Of a DNA stretch of 64,000 bases, positions 1 through 8,705 are shown piece by piece. A model generated the notes under the pieces. That model searched no databases. It was not told the origin of the DNA and saw only the letters and a program-made list of their open reading frames with translations. The position numbers were made by a program, and so were the translations under genes. The stretch is from IMG/VR virus record IMGVR_UViG_3300005825_000044, positions 37,616 to 101,615 of that record. One strand, given 5' to 3'. Source of the stretch: a virus. Each line of letters opens with the position of its first letter. The stretch's first letter is position 1.

Positions 1-406
1 GCAGGTCGATCGACTGCCGCGCGTTGAAGCCCTGCTGCGTCAGCGCACGGAGCCCCTGCACAGCCTCGTCCGGACTGAACTGCGTCGCGATGCCGGCGTC
101 GATCGCGGCGCGGCGCAGGTTCACCAACTCGCTCGTGCTGGCCTGCGCGATCACGCGGACGCCCTCGAGCCCCTGAGTGAACTTCCCCGCGGCGTTCGCG
201 AACGCGAATGACGCGCCGAGACCCGCCGCACCGAGCCCGATCCCGATGATGGCACCGCCGAGCTTCTTCATGACCCCGTCGAGGTTGCGGACTGACGCGA
301 CGCCGTCCCGCTCGAGTTTCTTGAAAGAGTTGCTGAGCCTGCGGAGCCCGCCGGTCGCGAGGTCCTTGCTCGTGAAGAGGAAGCTTAGTCCGAGCGAGTT
401 GAGCAT
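1..406 (-). CDS. tail tape measure protein, N-terminal part (runs off the window)
   Basis: The reading frame opens with ATG at 406 and stays open to base 1, giving about 135 residues of a longer protein. A Gly/Ala-rich hydrophobic stretch (KKLGGAIIGIGLGAAGLGA) is followed by text such as AIDAGIATQFSPDEAV and LRALTQQGFNA, which resembles the start of the TP901-type tape measure domain. Tape measure proteins set tail length and sit in the tail lumen. The position directly after the frameshifted chaperone pair is the usual place for this gene. The start codon lies just after the TAG stop of the chaperone fusion. Length and C-terminal domains cannot be seen. Confidence 0.85.
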   Translation of the reverse strand, partial: MLNSLGLSFLFTSKDLATGGLRRLSNSFKKLERDGVASVRNLDGVMKKLGGAIIGIGLGAAGLGASFAFANAAGKFTQGLEGVRVIAQASTSELVNLRRAAIDAGIATQFSPDEAVQGLRALTQQGFNARQSIDL

Positions 407-1458
407 CTAACCGTCCACGGGACCGCCGCTCGGCGCCTTCGACAGAGCGCTGTACTCCGCAGCGCGCCTCTCCACGACGTCGTCATAGTAGCGGAGCAGG
501 TCACCCACCGCGACCTCGTCGCAGTCCCGCGGCGACCAGCCGAGACCGATGCCGCCGAACGAGTGCCAACCCAGCTCGAAGTAGACCGCGCGGAGCGTCT
601 CCGCGTCGATCACGTCGATCGCACCGAGCAGCTCGAGCCCGCTTACAGAGCCGCGCGAGTCGGTAGAAAGAAGCCCCGTTCGAAAGGGAGCTGGAGCTTC
701 GTCGTACCCCCGCAGTCCGGGCAGAGGACCTCTATCTCGACGCGGACGCCGAAGTCGACGTCGTCGAACGAGTCCACCAGCCTCGTCATGTCGGCGAGCG
801 GGAGGTCGTCGAGGAACGCCAGGATCTGCTTCACGCTCGGCGGGTTCCCGGTGACCCCGGGCGCCGCAGTGATCCGTGTCGCGGCGCCGACCAGGACGTT
901 GCGGCGCTCCGCGAGACCCGCGGTGCTCCCCTTCTCGACGATGTTCTTCGCGATGCGTGGCTGGGCCTCGAGGTCTCGCCCGGTCAGCAGCTTGTGCTTG
1001 ACCACGACTCCGCCGCTCAGCTCGGTCTCGAAGCTGTTCGTCCCGCCGAGGAGAGTCTCCAGGGTCGACTCCGGGATCTGCTTCACCTCGAGGTCGTTCA
1101 GGTCGACCTGCCACTTGATCTTCGCGCGGCACGCCATGACGCCGCAGTCGACGTCGAACTGGTAGAGGTGGTGGTCGGGGTACGTCGCGCGCCGGATCTG
1201 GAACAGCGCGTAGAACCGGTCCGCCGCGTAGCCGTCCGCCCAGTCGAAGCTCTCCGGGTAGACCCCGTGGTCCACGGTCTCGAGCCAGCACGCGTTCAGC
1301 ACGCGCGTCACGGCCGCCTCAGCCCCGCTCCCTACCCCGTCGAGGATCTCCCGTAGCTCGCGGCCCTTCATGCCGCGGACCCTGCCGGAGAGCCCGCTGG
1401 GGCACCGCACGAGCCCGTCGTCGACCGCCCCGATACCCGACTCGCCGCTTCCGTCCAT
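407..1458 (-). CDS. tail assembly chaperone, -1 frameshift fusion (GT-like)
   Basis: The -1 frame stays open past the stop of the upstream product down to 407. Its unique part (GLELLGAIDVIDAETLRAVY, then LGWHSFGGIGLGWSPRDCDE) looks like real protein and has no start of its own. Slippage on CCT TTC at 688-682 would join 259 residues of the first frame to 91 residues of the second, about 350 in all. Long-tailed phages commonly make such a fusion at low frequency to load the tape measure protein during tail assembly. The stop abuts the tape measure start. The mechanism is inferred from frame geometry and was not measured. Confidence 0.7.
643..1458 (-). CDS. tail assembly chaperone, upstream (G-like) product
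   Basis: This 271-residue frame ends at 643 and lies between the tube gene and the tape measure gene, the place of tail assembly chaperones. A CPDCGG motif followed by TTKLQLPFERGFF near the C-terminus resembles the zinc-binding region of T4 gp26/gp51-type baseplate assembly proteins, so a related role is possible. A slippery heptamer twelve codons before the stop allows part of the ribosomes to continue in the -1 frame. ATG at 1458 has no clear ribosome site; ATG at 1371 (MKGRELRE) is an alternative start. Family assignment rests on synteny and a short motif. Confidence 0.7.
   Translation of the reverse strand: MDGSGESGIGAVDDGLVRCPSGLSGRVRGMKGRELREILDGVGSGAEAAVTRVLNACWLETVDHGVYPESFDWADGYAADRFYALFQIRRATYPDHHLYQFDVDCGVMACRAKIKWQVDLNDLEVKQIPESTLETLLGGTNSFETELSGGVVVKHKLLTGRDLEAQPRIAKNIVEKGSTAGLAERRNVLVGAATRITAAPGVTGNPPSVKQILAFLDDLPLADMTRLVDSFDDVDFGVRVEIEVLCPDCGGTTKLQLPFERGFFLPTRAAL
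682..688 (-). promoter_or_regulatory. -1 ribosomal frameshift slippery heptamer C CCT TTC
   Basis: On the minus strand the zero-frame codons are CTC CCT TTC GAA, so the heptamer C CCT TTC has the X XXY YYZ form. Both tRNAs can re-pair in the -1 frame (CCC, TTT). The zero-frame stop follows twelve codons later, and the -1 frame is open to 407. Confidence 0.7.
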
Positions 1459-1512
1459 GCCAGCGACTACAGCACGGACCGGGGCCGCTGTTCAACAGGG
1501 GCCCGGAAAGAC

Positions 1513-1540
1513 GACGGGCCCGGCCGAAGCCGAGCCCGTC
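1513..1540 (-). terminator. hairpin with UUCG loop after the tail tube gene
   Basis: On the minus strand GACGGGC and GCCCGTC flank an inner CGGC-TTCG-GCCG, which gives a strong stem with a UUCG tetraloop followed by GTCTTTCC. It lies between the end of the tube gene (1590) and the start of the chaperone gene (1458). It probably ends or attenuates transcription of the abundant tube and sheath genes before the rarer chaperone and tape measure messages. Confidence 0.65.
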
Positions 1541-1589
1541 AGTGACCCACAGGAGGTGCAGGTTCCCTACTGGGTGGGGTGTAGCACGC

Positions 1590-2057
1590 TCAGGAGTTGC
1601 GCGGCAGCCCGAAGAAGTCGTACCGCAGCACCAGCGTCTCGATCACGTTCGCGTCCGCGGTGTTGTCCCAGTCGCCCGCGGAGAACCGCTTCGGCCACGC
1701 GTTGAACAGGCGCCAGACCTTGACCACGGCGCCGGTGCGGTCGCGCTGCTGAACGTCGACCATCCGCTTGAAGACCGGCACGGCGGCACCGGTACCCTTC
1801 GCCGCGTTCGTGGTCTCGTTGAACCAGTCGAACATGTCGCGGTCACTCGTCGCGCCGCGCATCAGCGTGACGTCCGGGATCGTGAGGCGGCCGGGCTGCT
1901 TGTCCGGGATGATGACGCCGCCCTCCCACTGGTCGATGTCGGCGTGCTCCCCGGCGATCTCCGAGCAGCTCTGGAATGCGGCAGCGCCGAAGCCGTCGAT
2001 GCTGACGGTGAACTTGAACTTCGGCTGGTAGACGCGCGGTGTTCCGATGACGGTCAT
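1590..2057 (-). CDS. tail tube protein (T4 gp19-like)
   Basis: The 155-residue product has the size and layout of gp19-family tube proteins: a conserved beta-rich start (KFKFTVSIDGFGAAAFQSCS), a middle RLTIPDVTLMRGATSDRDMF, then FNETTNAAKG and a C-terminal NAWPKRFSAGDWD. The protein polymerises into the inner tube that is driven into the cell when the sheath contracts. It lies directly downstream of the sheath gene, the usual order in contractile phages, and a hairpin follows it. Assignment is confident from pattern and context. Confidence 0.9.
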   Translation of the reverse strand: MTVIGTPRVYQPKFKFTVSIDGFGAAAFQSCSEIAGEHADIDQWEGGVIIPDKQPGRLTIPDVTLMRGATSDRDMFDWFNETTNAAKGTGAAVPVFKRMVDVQQRDRTGAVVKVWRLFNAWPKRFSAGDWDNTADANVIETLVLRYDFFGLPRNS

Positions 2058-2070
2058 CTAACGGCTCTCC

Positions 2071-4338
2071 TCATCCGTTCACGGCCGCGCTGATCTCAGC
2101 GTCGAGCGCTCGGGTGTCTTGGGTGAAGTCCAGGATCACGTACTCCGCGGGCTTCTGCGTGGCGAGCCCGATGCGCTGCCGGACCCGTCCAGCGAACTGC
2201 TCGCTCGGCGGATTGATGGCGGTGCCGGTGTCCACGTAGAACGCGGTGTCGGGGTCCTGCGTGCGGAACGCCTTCAGGCGCATCTGCATCAGCAGGAACG
2301 CGTTGGAGGTGCGGTCCATCTCGTCACGCAGCTCCTCGTCGTTGTTCCGGAACTTCGCGAACGCCATGCCCTTCTTGAGCGTCTGCTCGATGTACGTCGC
2401 ACCGAGCCGCTCCGCGATCGTCGGGAAGTTGCCGGTGCTGCTCAGCGTGCGGACGCCGTCCAGCGTGTAGGGCGAGGTGTCGGAGTCCCGCGAGATCGGG
2501 TTGATCCGCTTCGGGTACAGGACGTCGCGGCGACCCTCGTCGAGGACCTCGTCGGTCTCCAGCCCCGTGATGTACAGCGTACCCTTCGCGAGCCCGGCCG
2601 GGGGGTCGTAGACACCGCCGGCGCGCTGGCCAGCGGTGCGCGCGTAGACGCCAGCGACGAGCCCGCTGAACGGGACGACGATGCTGGCGTCCGACCCGTA
2701 CACCGACGCCCTCGGGTTGCTGACCTTCACGCGCGGCCAGTAGCAGGCACCGTGCTCCGTCAGCTCGAGCAGCGCAGCGGTCGTCCCGTAGTACGTCACG
2801 GCCTGGGCCGCGGTGAGTCCGGCTGGGCAGTCCGCGACGAAGAAGAACGCGCCGCCGCGCGTGGTCTCCGCGTAGGACGCCATGGCGACTCCCACTGCGG
2901 GGGTCGGTCGGTCCGGCACGGAGAGGATCCCGGAGTCGACGGGGATGTCGAAGCTGTGCAGCCCGTTCTTCGCCGCGTCCGAACCGACGAAGTCCGCGTC
3001 GGCGATCGCGCTGAGACCGTCGTCACCGCCTGCCAGGGGCCCGAACGGCACAGGGGTAGAGCCGGGGCTGTTCGCGGGGCGCTCCGCGCTCGGGGTCGAC
3101 GGGTTCACGTCGAGGTCGGTAACCGCGATGAACGCAGAGGGGTCCGTCGGGTCGTTGATCACGGTCTCCACGAAGCGCGCCGCGGTGTCGTCCATCGAGA
3201 GGTTGGCGTGCCGCTCCACGACGACGCCGTCCTGGAGCACAGCGAGGTTGAACTCGGCAGCGACGCCGCTCGTCGCGTCCTCGATCAGGATCGTGAGCCC
3301 GTTGCCGTACGCGCCGTAGTACCGTGCGTCGACCTTGAGAGTGTTCGCCGCAGCCCCGCTCGAGCCGGAATGCGTCGCGTTGTCGATCCCAAGCTCGTCG
3401 TCGAGCGTCGAGGTCGCCTCCACCTGGACGCTCGAGGTCGGCCCCGTGGTGTCCGAGGTGAACGTCGGGATACCGGCTGCGTCGGTCACGGTCACGCCCG
3501 CGACGTCGGCCTCCACGACCGTCTTGATCTCAGCGACCGTGACCTGGGTGATGTCCACGACGTCGCCGGTGCCGTCGACCTGTACGGTCGAGAACCCCAG
3601 CGCGCCGTTCGCGGTGCCGCCGTTGACCTTCACGCTCGAGCCGGTGCCCTTCGTGTCCGAAGTGATGCGGGGGTCGCCGGAGTTGAGGTCGGCGAGCGCG
3701 CCGCTGATCTTCGCGTTGATCACGGCAGCGACCTCGGCACCCGTCGCCGCACCGATGCTCACGAACTCGCCGGTCAGGAAGGTGATCGTCTGCTCCGACC
3801 CGCCGTCGATCTCGACCAGCAGGGTCTGGCCGTTCGACAGCGCGTACGTCGGCGAGCTGCCGGCAGTGAGCGCGGCGGCCGTGGCGTCGAACGTCGCAGT
3901 GTCGGTGCCGCCGCCGTCGATCGAGAAGTCCAGCGTGCCGCCGGGCGAGAACTCGAACGGGGCCGCGTTCGTGCCGGCAGCGACGCCGGCCGATGCAGCG
4001 GCCGCGGCCGTCGCGAGGTTCAGCGTGGCCTTCACGGCAGCGACGGCCGCCGGGTTGTCGACGTCCGTGTAGTGGACGACGCGCGTGAAGTAGCACTTCG
4101 CTCCCTCGCCGGCGTGCTGGAAGAAGCCGCGCACCGAGTTGGAGCCGTAGCCCGCCGCGATGTCCCTGCCGAAGATCCGGACGTAGTCGTCGTAACCCGT
4201 CAGCAGGGTGGCGACGCCGACCGGGCCCTTCTCGGAGATGCCGAGGCAGCACCACGTCGACACGTCGACCCCCTGAGGGATCCTCGTCTTCGGGGGAGAC
4301 TCCTCGACGCTGACCTTCGCGGATAGCTGTTGTGCCAT
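2071..4338 (-). CDS. contractile tail sheath protein
   Basis: The 755-residue protein has a sheath N-terminus (ISEKGPVGVATLLTGYDDYV) and a sheath C-terminal domain (KKGMAFAKFRNNDEELRDEM, NPPSEQFAGRVRQRIGLATQ, ending VILDFTQDTRALDAEISAAV). The middle, roughly residues 110-400, is a low-complexity Gly/Ser/Thr/Ala-rich insertion that looks like surface beta domains and makes the protein longer than many sheaths. Subunits wrap the tube and contract on infection. This gene is the main evidence that the phage is a myovirus. The tube gene follows 13 bases later. Confidence 0.92.
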   Translation of the reverse strand: MAQQLSAKVSVEESPPKTRIPQGVDVSTWCCLGISEKGPVGVATLLTGYDDYVRIFGRDIAAGYGSNSVRGFFQHAGEGAKCYFTRVVHYTDVDNPAAVAAVKATLNLATAAAAASAGVAAGTNAAPFEFSPGGTLDFSIDGGGTDTATFDATAAALTAGSSPTYALSNGQTLLVEIDGGSEQTITFLTGEFVSIGAATGAEVAAVINAKISGALADLNSGDPRITSDTKGTGSSVKVNGGTANGALGFSTVQVDGTGDVVDITQVTVAEIKTVVEADVAGVTVTDAAGIPTFTSDTTGPTSSVQVEATSTLDDELGIDNATHSGSSGAAANTLKVDARYYGAYGNGLTILIEDATSGVAAEFNLAVLQDGVVVERHANLSMDDTAARFVETVINDPTDPSAFIAVTDLDVNPSTPSAERPANSPGSTPVPFGPLAGGDDGLSAIADADFVGSDAAKNGLHSFDIPVDSGILSVPDRPTPAVGVAMASYAETTRGGAFFFVADCPAGLTAAQAVTYYGTTAALLELTEHGACYWPRVKVSNPRASVYGSDASIVVPFSGLVAGVYARTAGQRAGGVYDPPAGLAKGTLYITGLETDEVLDEGRRDVLYPKRINPISRDSDTSPYTLDGVRTLSSTGNFPTIAERLGATYIEQTLKKGMAFAKFRNNDEELRDEMDRTSNAFLLMQMRLKAFRTQDPDTAFYVDTGTAINPPSEQFAGRVRQRIGLATQKPAEYVILDFTQDTRALDAEISAAVNG

Positions 4339-4352
4339 CTAACCAGTCCTCC

Positions 4353-4790
4353 TCATTCGCTGTCCGGCTCGCCCGGCTCGTCGGTGCTCGGTGCCTTCGC
4401 AGGCATGCTCGCACGGCGCCGCGCGCCACCGCGAGTCCGCGTCACCGACTGCTGCCTCTCGCCGTCGTCCGAGTCGACCCGGGAGATCGTGATCATCCCG
4501 CTCGCCAGCAGGCCTGCGACCTGAGTGCATCGCTCGAACTCCGCGGGGAGACCCTCGAGTACGCCCCCCGGCATGATCGTCACCGAGCCGGGGCTCTCCA
4601 GACGCTTCCGCGTCGGCGACGCCGCTGGCCTGACGATCTTCCCGTCACGGGTGCCGACCGCGGCGCGGCCCCCCGTGGTCACGACGCGCCGGGAGAACCC
4701 GAAGCGGCGCTCGCGGAAGCGGGGGTGGTCGAGCACCACGACCACTGCGGTCCTGAGCTTCTTCGTCGCGGTCACGTTCACAGTGGTCAT
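4353..4790 (-). CDS. hypothetical protein upstream of sheath gene
   Basis: The 145-residue product is not recognised. It starts MTTVNVTATKKLRTAVVVVL and has a basic, Arg-rich first half and a disordered, charged C-terminus. It lies between the gene at 4809 and the sheath gene with short gaps on each side, so it is probably co-expressed with the tail genes. A small tail or neck accessory role is a guess from position only. Confidence 0.55.
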   Translation of the reverse strand: MTTVNVTATKKLRTAVVVVLDHPRFRERRFGFSRRVVTTGGRAAVGTRDGKIVRPAASPTRKRLESPGSVTIMPGGVLEGLPAEFERCTQVAGLLASGMITISRVDSDDGERQQSVTRTRGGARRRASMPAKAPSTDEPGEPDSE

Positions 4791-4808
4791 TTCAGATCTC
4801 CCTGCTCA

Positions 4809-5783
4809 TCAGATTGAGGTCACCTCGATGACGGCGTCCTCGGTGACGGTGTGCTGCATGTCGACGACCTCGCTGAACCCTGCGTCGTCCTCGATGTCGA
4901 AACCCCGGATCATGAAGCGCCCCGAGAAGAATCCGACGTTGCTGGTGCTCGCGCTAGGGTCTACGCGGAGATCGCCGCCGGCTGCAAGCTCCAGCACGTA
5001 GCGGACGGTGCCGGCGCCGGGGTCGCTGGGGTCGCGCAGCATCGCGACGTACCGGTTCCGGCGGAAGAAGACGCGCGTCGACGCGAGCAGCCCGAGCAGC
5101 TCCATCGGGTTGTCGCTGACGCCAACGATGTCGAAGCCGACGCTCACGGTGTCGGACGAGCGACGGACCTCGGTCACGAGCCCCGTGGTCAGCTTCACGT
5201 CCTGGTTGTCGCGGTAGAACAGGTCGTCGCTCAGCGTGACGCCGAAGATCACCAGCGCCGGCATCTCCGCGACGGTCCGCGCGATAGCGTCCACGAACTC
5301 GAGCTTGTCGGAGTCCGCGTAGTCGGTGTGGGTCGTGATCGAGACGTTCGCGATCACCTGGGCCCGCAGCGCGCGGAGCATCGTCCGCGTGAGCCGCTGC
5401 AGGTCGCTCTCCACCGCGAGCTGCGGCCGCTGGTACGCGAACGCGCCGGCGGCCGTGACGACCTCCCCGGCAACGTCGACACCAGAGGCGTCCACGTTGC
5501 GGACCTCGACGTCGACGGCACCCTCGCCGTAGTCGGGCTGCACGACCTCGAGCGGCGTCTGCGGTACCCGCGCGTAGACCACTGTGTCGGAGACCGCGAC
5601 CACGTACTCGCTCTCGGCACCGCCGAACCGCACCGCGACCGGGGAGACGTACGCCGCACCGGGACCCGCGCTCGCCGCTGGGATCGTCCAGGTCCGGAAG
5701 CCGGTGCCGGTGATCTTCACGAGGTAGCCGCCGCCGGGAAGGCCTACCGCGGGTGACACCGCAGTGATCGTCGGGACTGCCAT
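4809..5783 (-). CDS. virion protein with N-terminal IPT/TIG-like domain
   Basis: The 324-residue product opens with PTITAVSPAVGLPGGGYLVK and ITGTGFRTW, the pattern of IPT/TIG immunoglobulin-like domains, over roughly residues 1-110. The rest is beta-rich (DLRVDPSASTSNVGFFSGRF, MIRGFDIEDDAGF) and unassigned. It lies between a tail-completion-type gene and the sheath gene, so a neck, tail terminator or decoration role is plausible. Such domains often lie on virion surfaces, where they may bind polysaccharide. Confidence 0.6.
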   Translation of the reverse strand: MAVPTITAVSPAVGLPGGGYLVKITGTGFRTWTIPAASAGPGAAYVSPVAVRFGGAESEYVVAVSDTVVYARVPQTPLEVVQPDYGEGAVDVEVRNVDASGVDVAGEVVTAAGAFAYQRPQLAVESDLQRLTRTMLRALRAQVIANVSITTHTDYADSDKLEFVDAIARTVAEMPALVIFGVTLSDDLFYRDNQDVKLTTGLVTEVRRSSDTVSVGFDIVGVSDNPMELLGLLASTRVFFRRNRYVAMLRDPSDPGAGTVRYVLELAAGGDLRVDPSASTSNVGFFSGRFMIRGFDIEDDAGFSEVVDMQHTVTEDAVIEVTSI

Positions 5784-5788
5784 GACCG

Positions 5789-6421
5789 CTACTTTCCACC
5801 GAACGCGAAGCCGGTGTCGACAGCGATGCTGCGCGCGAGCCGCAGCTTGACCGCGACGGGGTTCGCGATGATCTGCTCGATCACCGGCGACATGAAGGGC
5901 CTCGGAGGGATCCTCACGATCACGACGCGGTCCGACGATGCGCGGGTCCCGCTACCGGTCCACTCGGAGAAGTCCACGTCGTCGCTGCTCCAGTCGAACA
6001 GCACCGCGAAGTAGCGCATCATCGCGGGCGTCATCTTCATCACGTGCACGGAGCCGAACTCCTGCACAGCGGCGACGTTCACGAGGTCCTCGCCGCTCGG
6101 TGTGCGGGCGCCCCGGAGCACGCCCATCACGAACGTGCCGGGCCCGAGCCGCTTCACGGTAACGCTCCTCCGCAGCGCCCCGGTGCGGCTCAGTGCCTTG
6201 GTGCCGCGGAAGCCCTGGAGCCGGCGCGCCGCGAGGGTGCTCGCAGCCAGCGGCTTGAACGGGCGGCCGCCCGGCGCCTGCTTCGCGATGCCGTCGACGA
6301 CCTGGCCGCGGGCCCGCAGAGCCTCGCGGTACACCGCGTTGTCCAGCGCCAGCGCGAGCCGAGCCCGGGCCGCGATCGCCGCGCGCGCGGTGCCCCACTG
6401 TCCGGTGAGCTTCAGCTCCAT
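5789..6421 (-). CDS. virion morphogenesis / tail completion-like protein
   Basis: The 210-residue product carries the layout of phage virion morphogenesis or HK97-gp10-type tail completion proteins: GGRPFKPLAASTLAARRLQG, LSRTGALRRSVTV, VNVAAVQEFGSVHV and the C-terminal IPPRPFMSPVIEQI. These proteins help join heads and tails. The chosen ATG at 6421 lies just after the stop of the upstream gene; an overlapping GTG at 6457 would add 12 residues. Context in the head-tail joining block supports the call. Confidence 0.7.
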   Translation of the reverse strand: MELKLTGQWGTARAAIAARARLALALDNAVYREALRARGQVVDGIAKQAPGGRPFKPLAASTLAARRLQGFRGTKALSRTGALRRSVTVKRLGPGTFVMGVLRGARTPSGEDLVNVAAVQEFGSVHVMKMTPAMMRYFAVLFDWSSDDVDFSEWTGSGTRASSDRVVIVRIPPRPFMSPVIEQIIANPVAVKLRLARSIAVDTGFAFGGK

Positions 6422-6434
6422 CCCGGACAGAGTC

Positions 6435-6938
6435 TCAGCGCGGTGCCGATCTGTCACGCTGCTCGAACACGACCAGAAACAGGTTCCGCTTCGGCCCGAG
6501 CCCGAACCCGATACTCCGGGCCTCCACAGCGTAGAACCCGCCGGCGTCGCCGGAGAGGTCCTCGACGAGCGCGCACGACCCGGGCTCCCTGATCTCCACG
6601 AGCTTGTCGCCGGGGTCGCCGAGCAGCGGCTTGCCGGCAGCGTCGACGAGCGATAGCCGCTCGAGGTCGCGGAAGTGGAAGATCAGGACGCGGTGATTCT
6701 TCGGGCTCTTGCCCGCAGCGAGCATGCGGAGCCGTGCCTGCTCGTCGCTCTCGACCTGCGCCGGCACCGTGACCCTGCAGGTCTCCCGCACGACAGCGCC
6801 GCGCGCGGAGCCCGAGCCCGGGGTGATCGTCGGCGCGCGGAAGTCGTCGTCGTAGCCGCCGTCGGTGTGCGCGGTGAGCCCGGCGTCGACCCGCTCGATC
6901 GTGCAGTCGAACGGAAAGATCAGTCGGCCGCGGGCCAT
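6435..6938 (-). CDS. hypothetical head-tail joining region protein
   Basis: The start ATG at 6938 overlaps the TGA of the preceding gene as TGATG. The 167-residue product starts MARGRLIFPFDCTIERVDAG and has a mixed alpha/beta composition with no motif I recognise. Its place between a putative connector and the tail completion gene suggests a small head-tail joining or tail terminator protein. The function is inferred from order only. Confidence 0.6.
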   Translation of the reverse strand: MARGRLIFPFDCTIERVDAGLTAHTDGGYDDDFRAPTITPGSGSARGAVVRETCRVTVPAQVESDEQARLRMLAAGKSPKNHRVLIFHFRDLERLSLVDAAGKPLLGDPGDKLVEIREPGSCALVEDLSGDAGGFYAVEARSIGFGLGPKRNLFLVVFEQRDRSAPR

Positions 6939-7996
6939 CAGACAGCCCCGATGCTCGGCGCCGCGACGAACGGGAGGACGAGGTCGTCGATCTCTCGGTC
7001 CCCGCTGAGCGCCCCGATAAGCGAGGAACCGCCACCGCCCGACGACGATCCGTCGGAGTAGGTGATCGACTGGTCGCGGGTCCTGATCTGCGTGATGCGG
7101 GTCGCGGCCCGGGTGTCCGCGCGGTCGGAGTCGCTCAGGACCGCGAGGTCGCGCACCACTAGCAGGACCGCGGCGCGCACGAGGTCCTCGGGGATGGTCC
7201 CGGCGCTGACCAGCGGTGACCACTCCGTGTAGCCGAACGCACCCGTCACGAAGACGTTCCGGGTACCCGGCGGCCAGAACGTGAACAGCCGGTCGAAGTC
7301 AGAGACGTCGCCGCGGATCGCGATCCGCGGCAGGTAGAGGTCGTCGGCGACACCGGCCCCGAGGTGGCGGTTGTAGACGACGACGTCGTCCAGGGAGACC
7401 GCGGTCAGTTCCGGCGAGACCCCGCGGCTGAACACGGACACCGCGGAGACGCCCACGATCGGCTGCTGCACGAACAGCGTGTCGTGCTCCGGCCCGTCAA
7501 GCTCGAGCCGCATCGCGCGCGGCCCGAACCACCGCCGGGTCCAGCGCTCGACGAGCCGGGTCGCGATCCGGATCCGGCGCGCCAGCAGAGTGTCCGACGC
7601 AGTCGCTGTAGCGACGCCCTCGTCGCGGAGGTCGATGACCCTGCACAGCGCACCGGCCGCAAGCTCCATCTTGCCGGCGCCGACGACCTCGTAGTCGCGG
7701 TGAACCTCCGTGACCTCGGGAGCCGCGCCGATCGTGTAGTACCACCGCACCTCGATGCCGCGCGCGGCGCCGTCCGCCGCCCAGGTCGCCGCGTAGTACC
7801 CCGTGCCGAGCCGGCCCGTGCCGCCGGTGTCGACGGCCTGGCGGCCCGACACCGGGTAGAACTGCACGCCGGCGGTGTCGTGGAGGGTGAACTCCAGCGA
7901 GTCGACGTCGACGAGTCGCTCACCGGACCGAACGAACAGCTCGATCTTCGCCGCGCTGGTGTGGTCGTACGTCTTGCCGCTGACGAGTGTGGTCAC
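6938..7996 (-). CDS. putative head-tail connector with Ig-like N-terminus
   Basis: The 352-residue protein has a beta-rich first 115 residues (AAKIELFVRSGERLVDVDSL, YYAATWAADG, IEVRWYYTIG) resembling the N-terminal domain of phage baseplate or fibre proteins. An alpha-helical part follows (ARRIRIATRLVERWTRRWFG) with text typical of gp6-like connectors (PEDLVRAAVLLVVRDLAVLS, and a Gly/Ser-rich linker near the end). It lies in the block between capsid and tail completion genes. A fusion of an adhesin-like domain to a connector would be unusual, so the assignment is tentative. Confidence 0.55.
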   Translation of the reverse strand: MTTLVSGKTYDHTSAAKIELFVRSGERLVDVDSLEFTLHDTAGVQFYPVSGRQAVDTGGTGRLGTGYYAATWAADGAARGIEVRWYYTIGAAPEVTEVHRDYEVVGAGKMELAAGALCRVIDLRDEGVATATASDTLLARRIRIATRLVERWTRRWFGPRAMRLELDGPEHDTLFVQQPIVGVSAVSVFSRGVSPELTAVSLDDVVVYNRHLGAGVADDLYLPRIAIRGDVSDFDRLFTFWPPGTRNVFVTGAFGYTEWSPLVSAGTIPEDLVRAAVLLVVRDLAVLSDSDRADTRAATRITQIRTRDQSITYSDGSSSGGGGSSLIGALSGDREIDDLVLPFVAAPSIGAV

Positions 7997-8005
7997 GTGC
8001 AGAGG

Positions 8006-8191
8006 CTACGACGTGACGGGGGCCCCCGTCACCAGTTCGATAATCTCCGCGATCTCGTCGAGTAGTATGGATGGGTACAGCCAGCCGACCATCGTACTGA
8101 TCACCCGCCGACGTTCAGCGATCTCGTCAGCCACGATCTGGTCGGTCAAAAACCCGACAGACGCGAGTTCGCGAAGCAGTCGAAGTTCCAC
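8006..8191 (-). CDS. small hypothetical protein
   Basis: GTG at 8191 follows the TAA stop of the upstream gene with an AAGGG ribosome site in between. The 61-residue product (VELRLLRELASVGFLTDQIV onward) is predicted to be helical and acidic. It lies in the head-tail joining block and has no recognised family. Confidence 0.55.
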   Translation of the reverse strand: MELRLLRELASVGFLTDQIVADEIAERRRVISTMVGWLYPSILLDEIAEIIELVTGAPVTS

Positions 8192-8198
8192 CGCGCCC

Positions 8199-8666
8199 TT
8201 ACTTCTTGCGACGACGCCGAGTGGCAGCCGGCTTGTCACCGTTGCCGGAGACCCGCCCGATCGGGACGAGCCCGTCGGTGTCGTCGTCATCCTCGCCTTC
8301 ATCGTCGGGCTGCAGCATCTCCTGGGGGCCGCCACCGCGGGGCTTCTCCGTGGGTCGCCGCGCGGTCTCCACGCTCTTGCGCGGCGCGTTGGCGCGGCCG
8401 ACAGGGGCGCGCTCCTGCACAACCGACTCCCTGTTCTCGAGCGCCTCTGCCTGCTCTCGGGTGCAGACGTCGAACGCCAGCGGGGAGCCGGGGTCGTAGC
8501 AGTCCTGGCGGTGAGTCTCGAGCTTGCGCGCGAGCCCCGCGGGGACCTCGTACCAGCCGAGCCTCTCCTCGAAGCGGTAGCCCTCCGCGACGTACTTCCG
8601 GAGCTTGTGGCCGATTCGCGGGTTGTGCGGCTTCAGCCTGACGAGGAGTGTCTTCGGGTCGCTCAT
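8199..8666 (-). CDS. hypothetical structural-region protein with acidic linker and basic tail
   Basis: The 155-residue product starts MSDPKTLLVRLKPHNPRIGH at ATG 8666. The first 75 residues look folded (RYEFEERLGW-like text, VPAGLARKLETHRQD). An acidic linker (DDEGEDDDDTDG) and a basic end (TRRRRKK) follow. The frame remains open upstream through the palindrome at 8710, but the ATG is the better start because it excludes the repeat. Function unknown. Confidence 0.6.
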   Translation of the reverse strand: MSDPKTLLVRLKPHNPRIGHKLRKYVAEGYRFEERLGWYEVPAGLARKLETHRQDCYDPGSPLAFDVCTREQAEALENRESVVQERAPVGRANAPRKSVETARRPTEKPRGGGPQEMLQPDDEGEDDDDTDGLVPIGRVSGNGDKPAATRRRRKK

Positions 8667-8705
8667 GCCGCCGAGAGTACACCGAGGCGCGACGGACGCA
8701 AAACA

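Noticed and set aside
2119-4326. 735-residue plus-strand open frame opposite the sheath gene
   Set aside because: Its translation is Arg/Val-rich and has the look of an antisense shadow in high-GC DNA. The minus-strand sheath gene explains the region.
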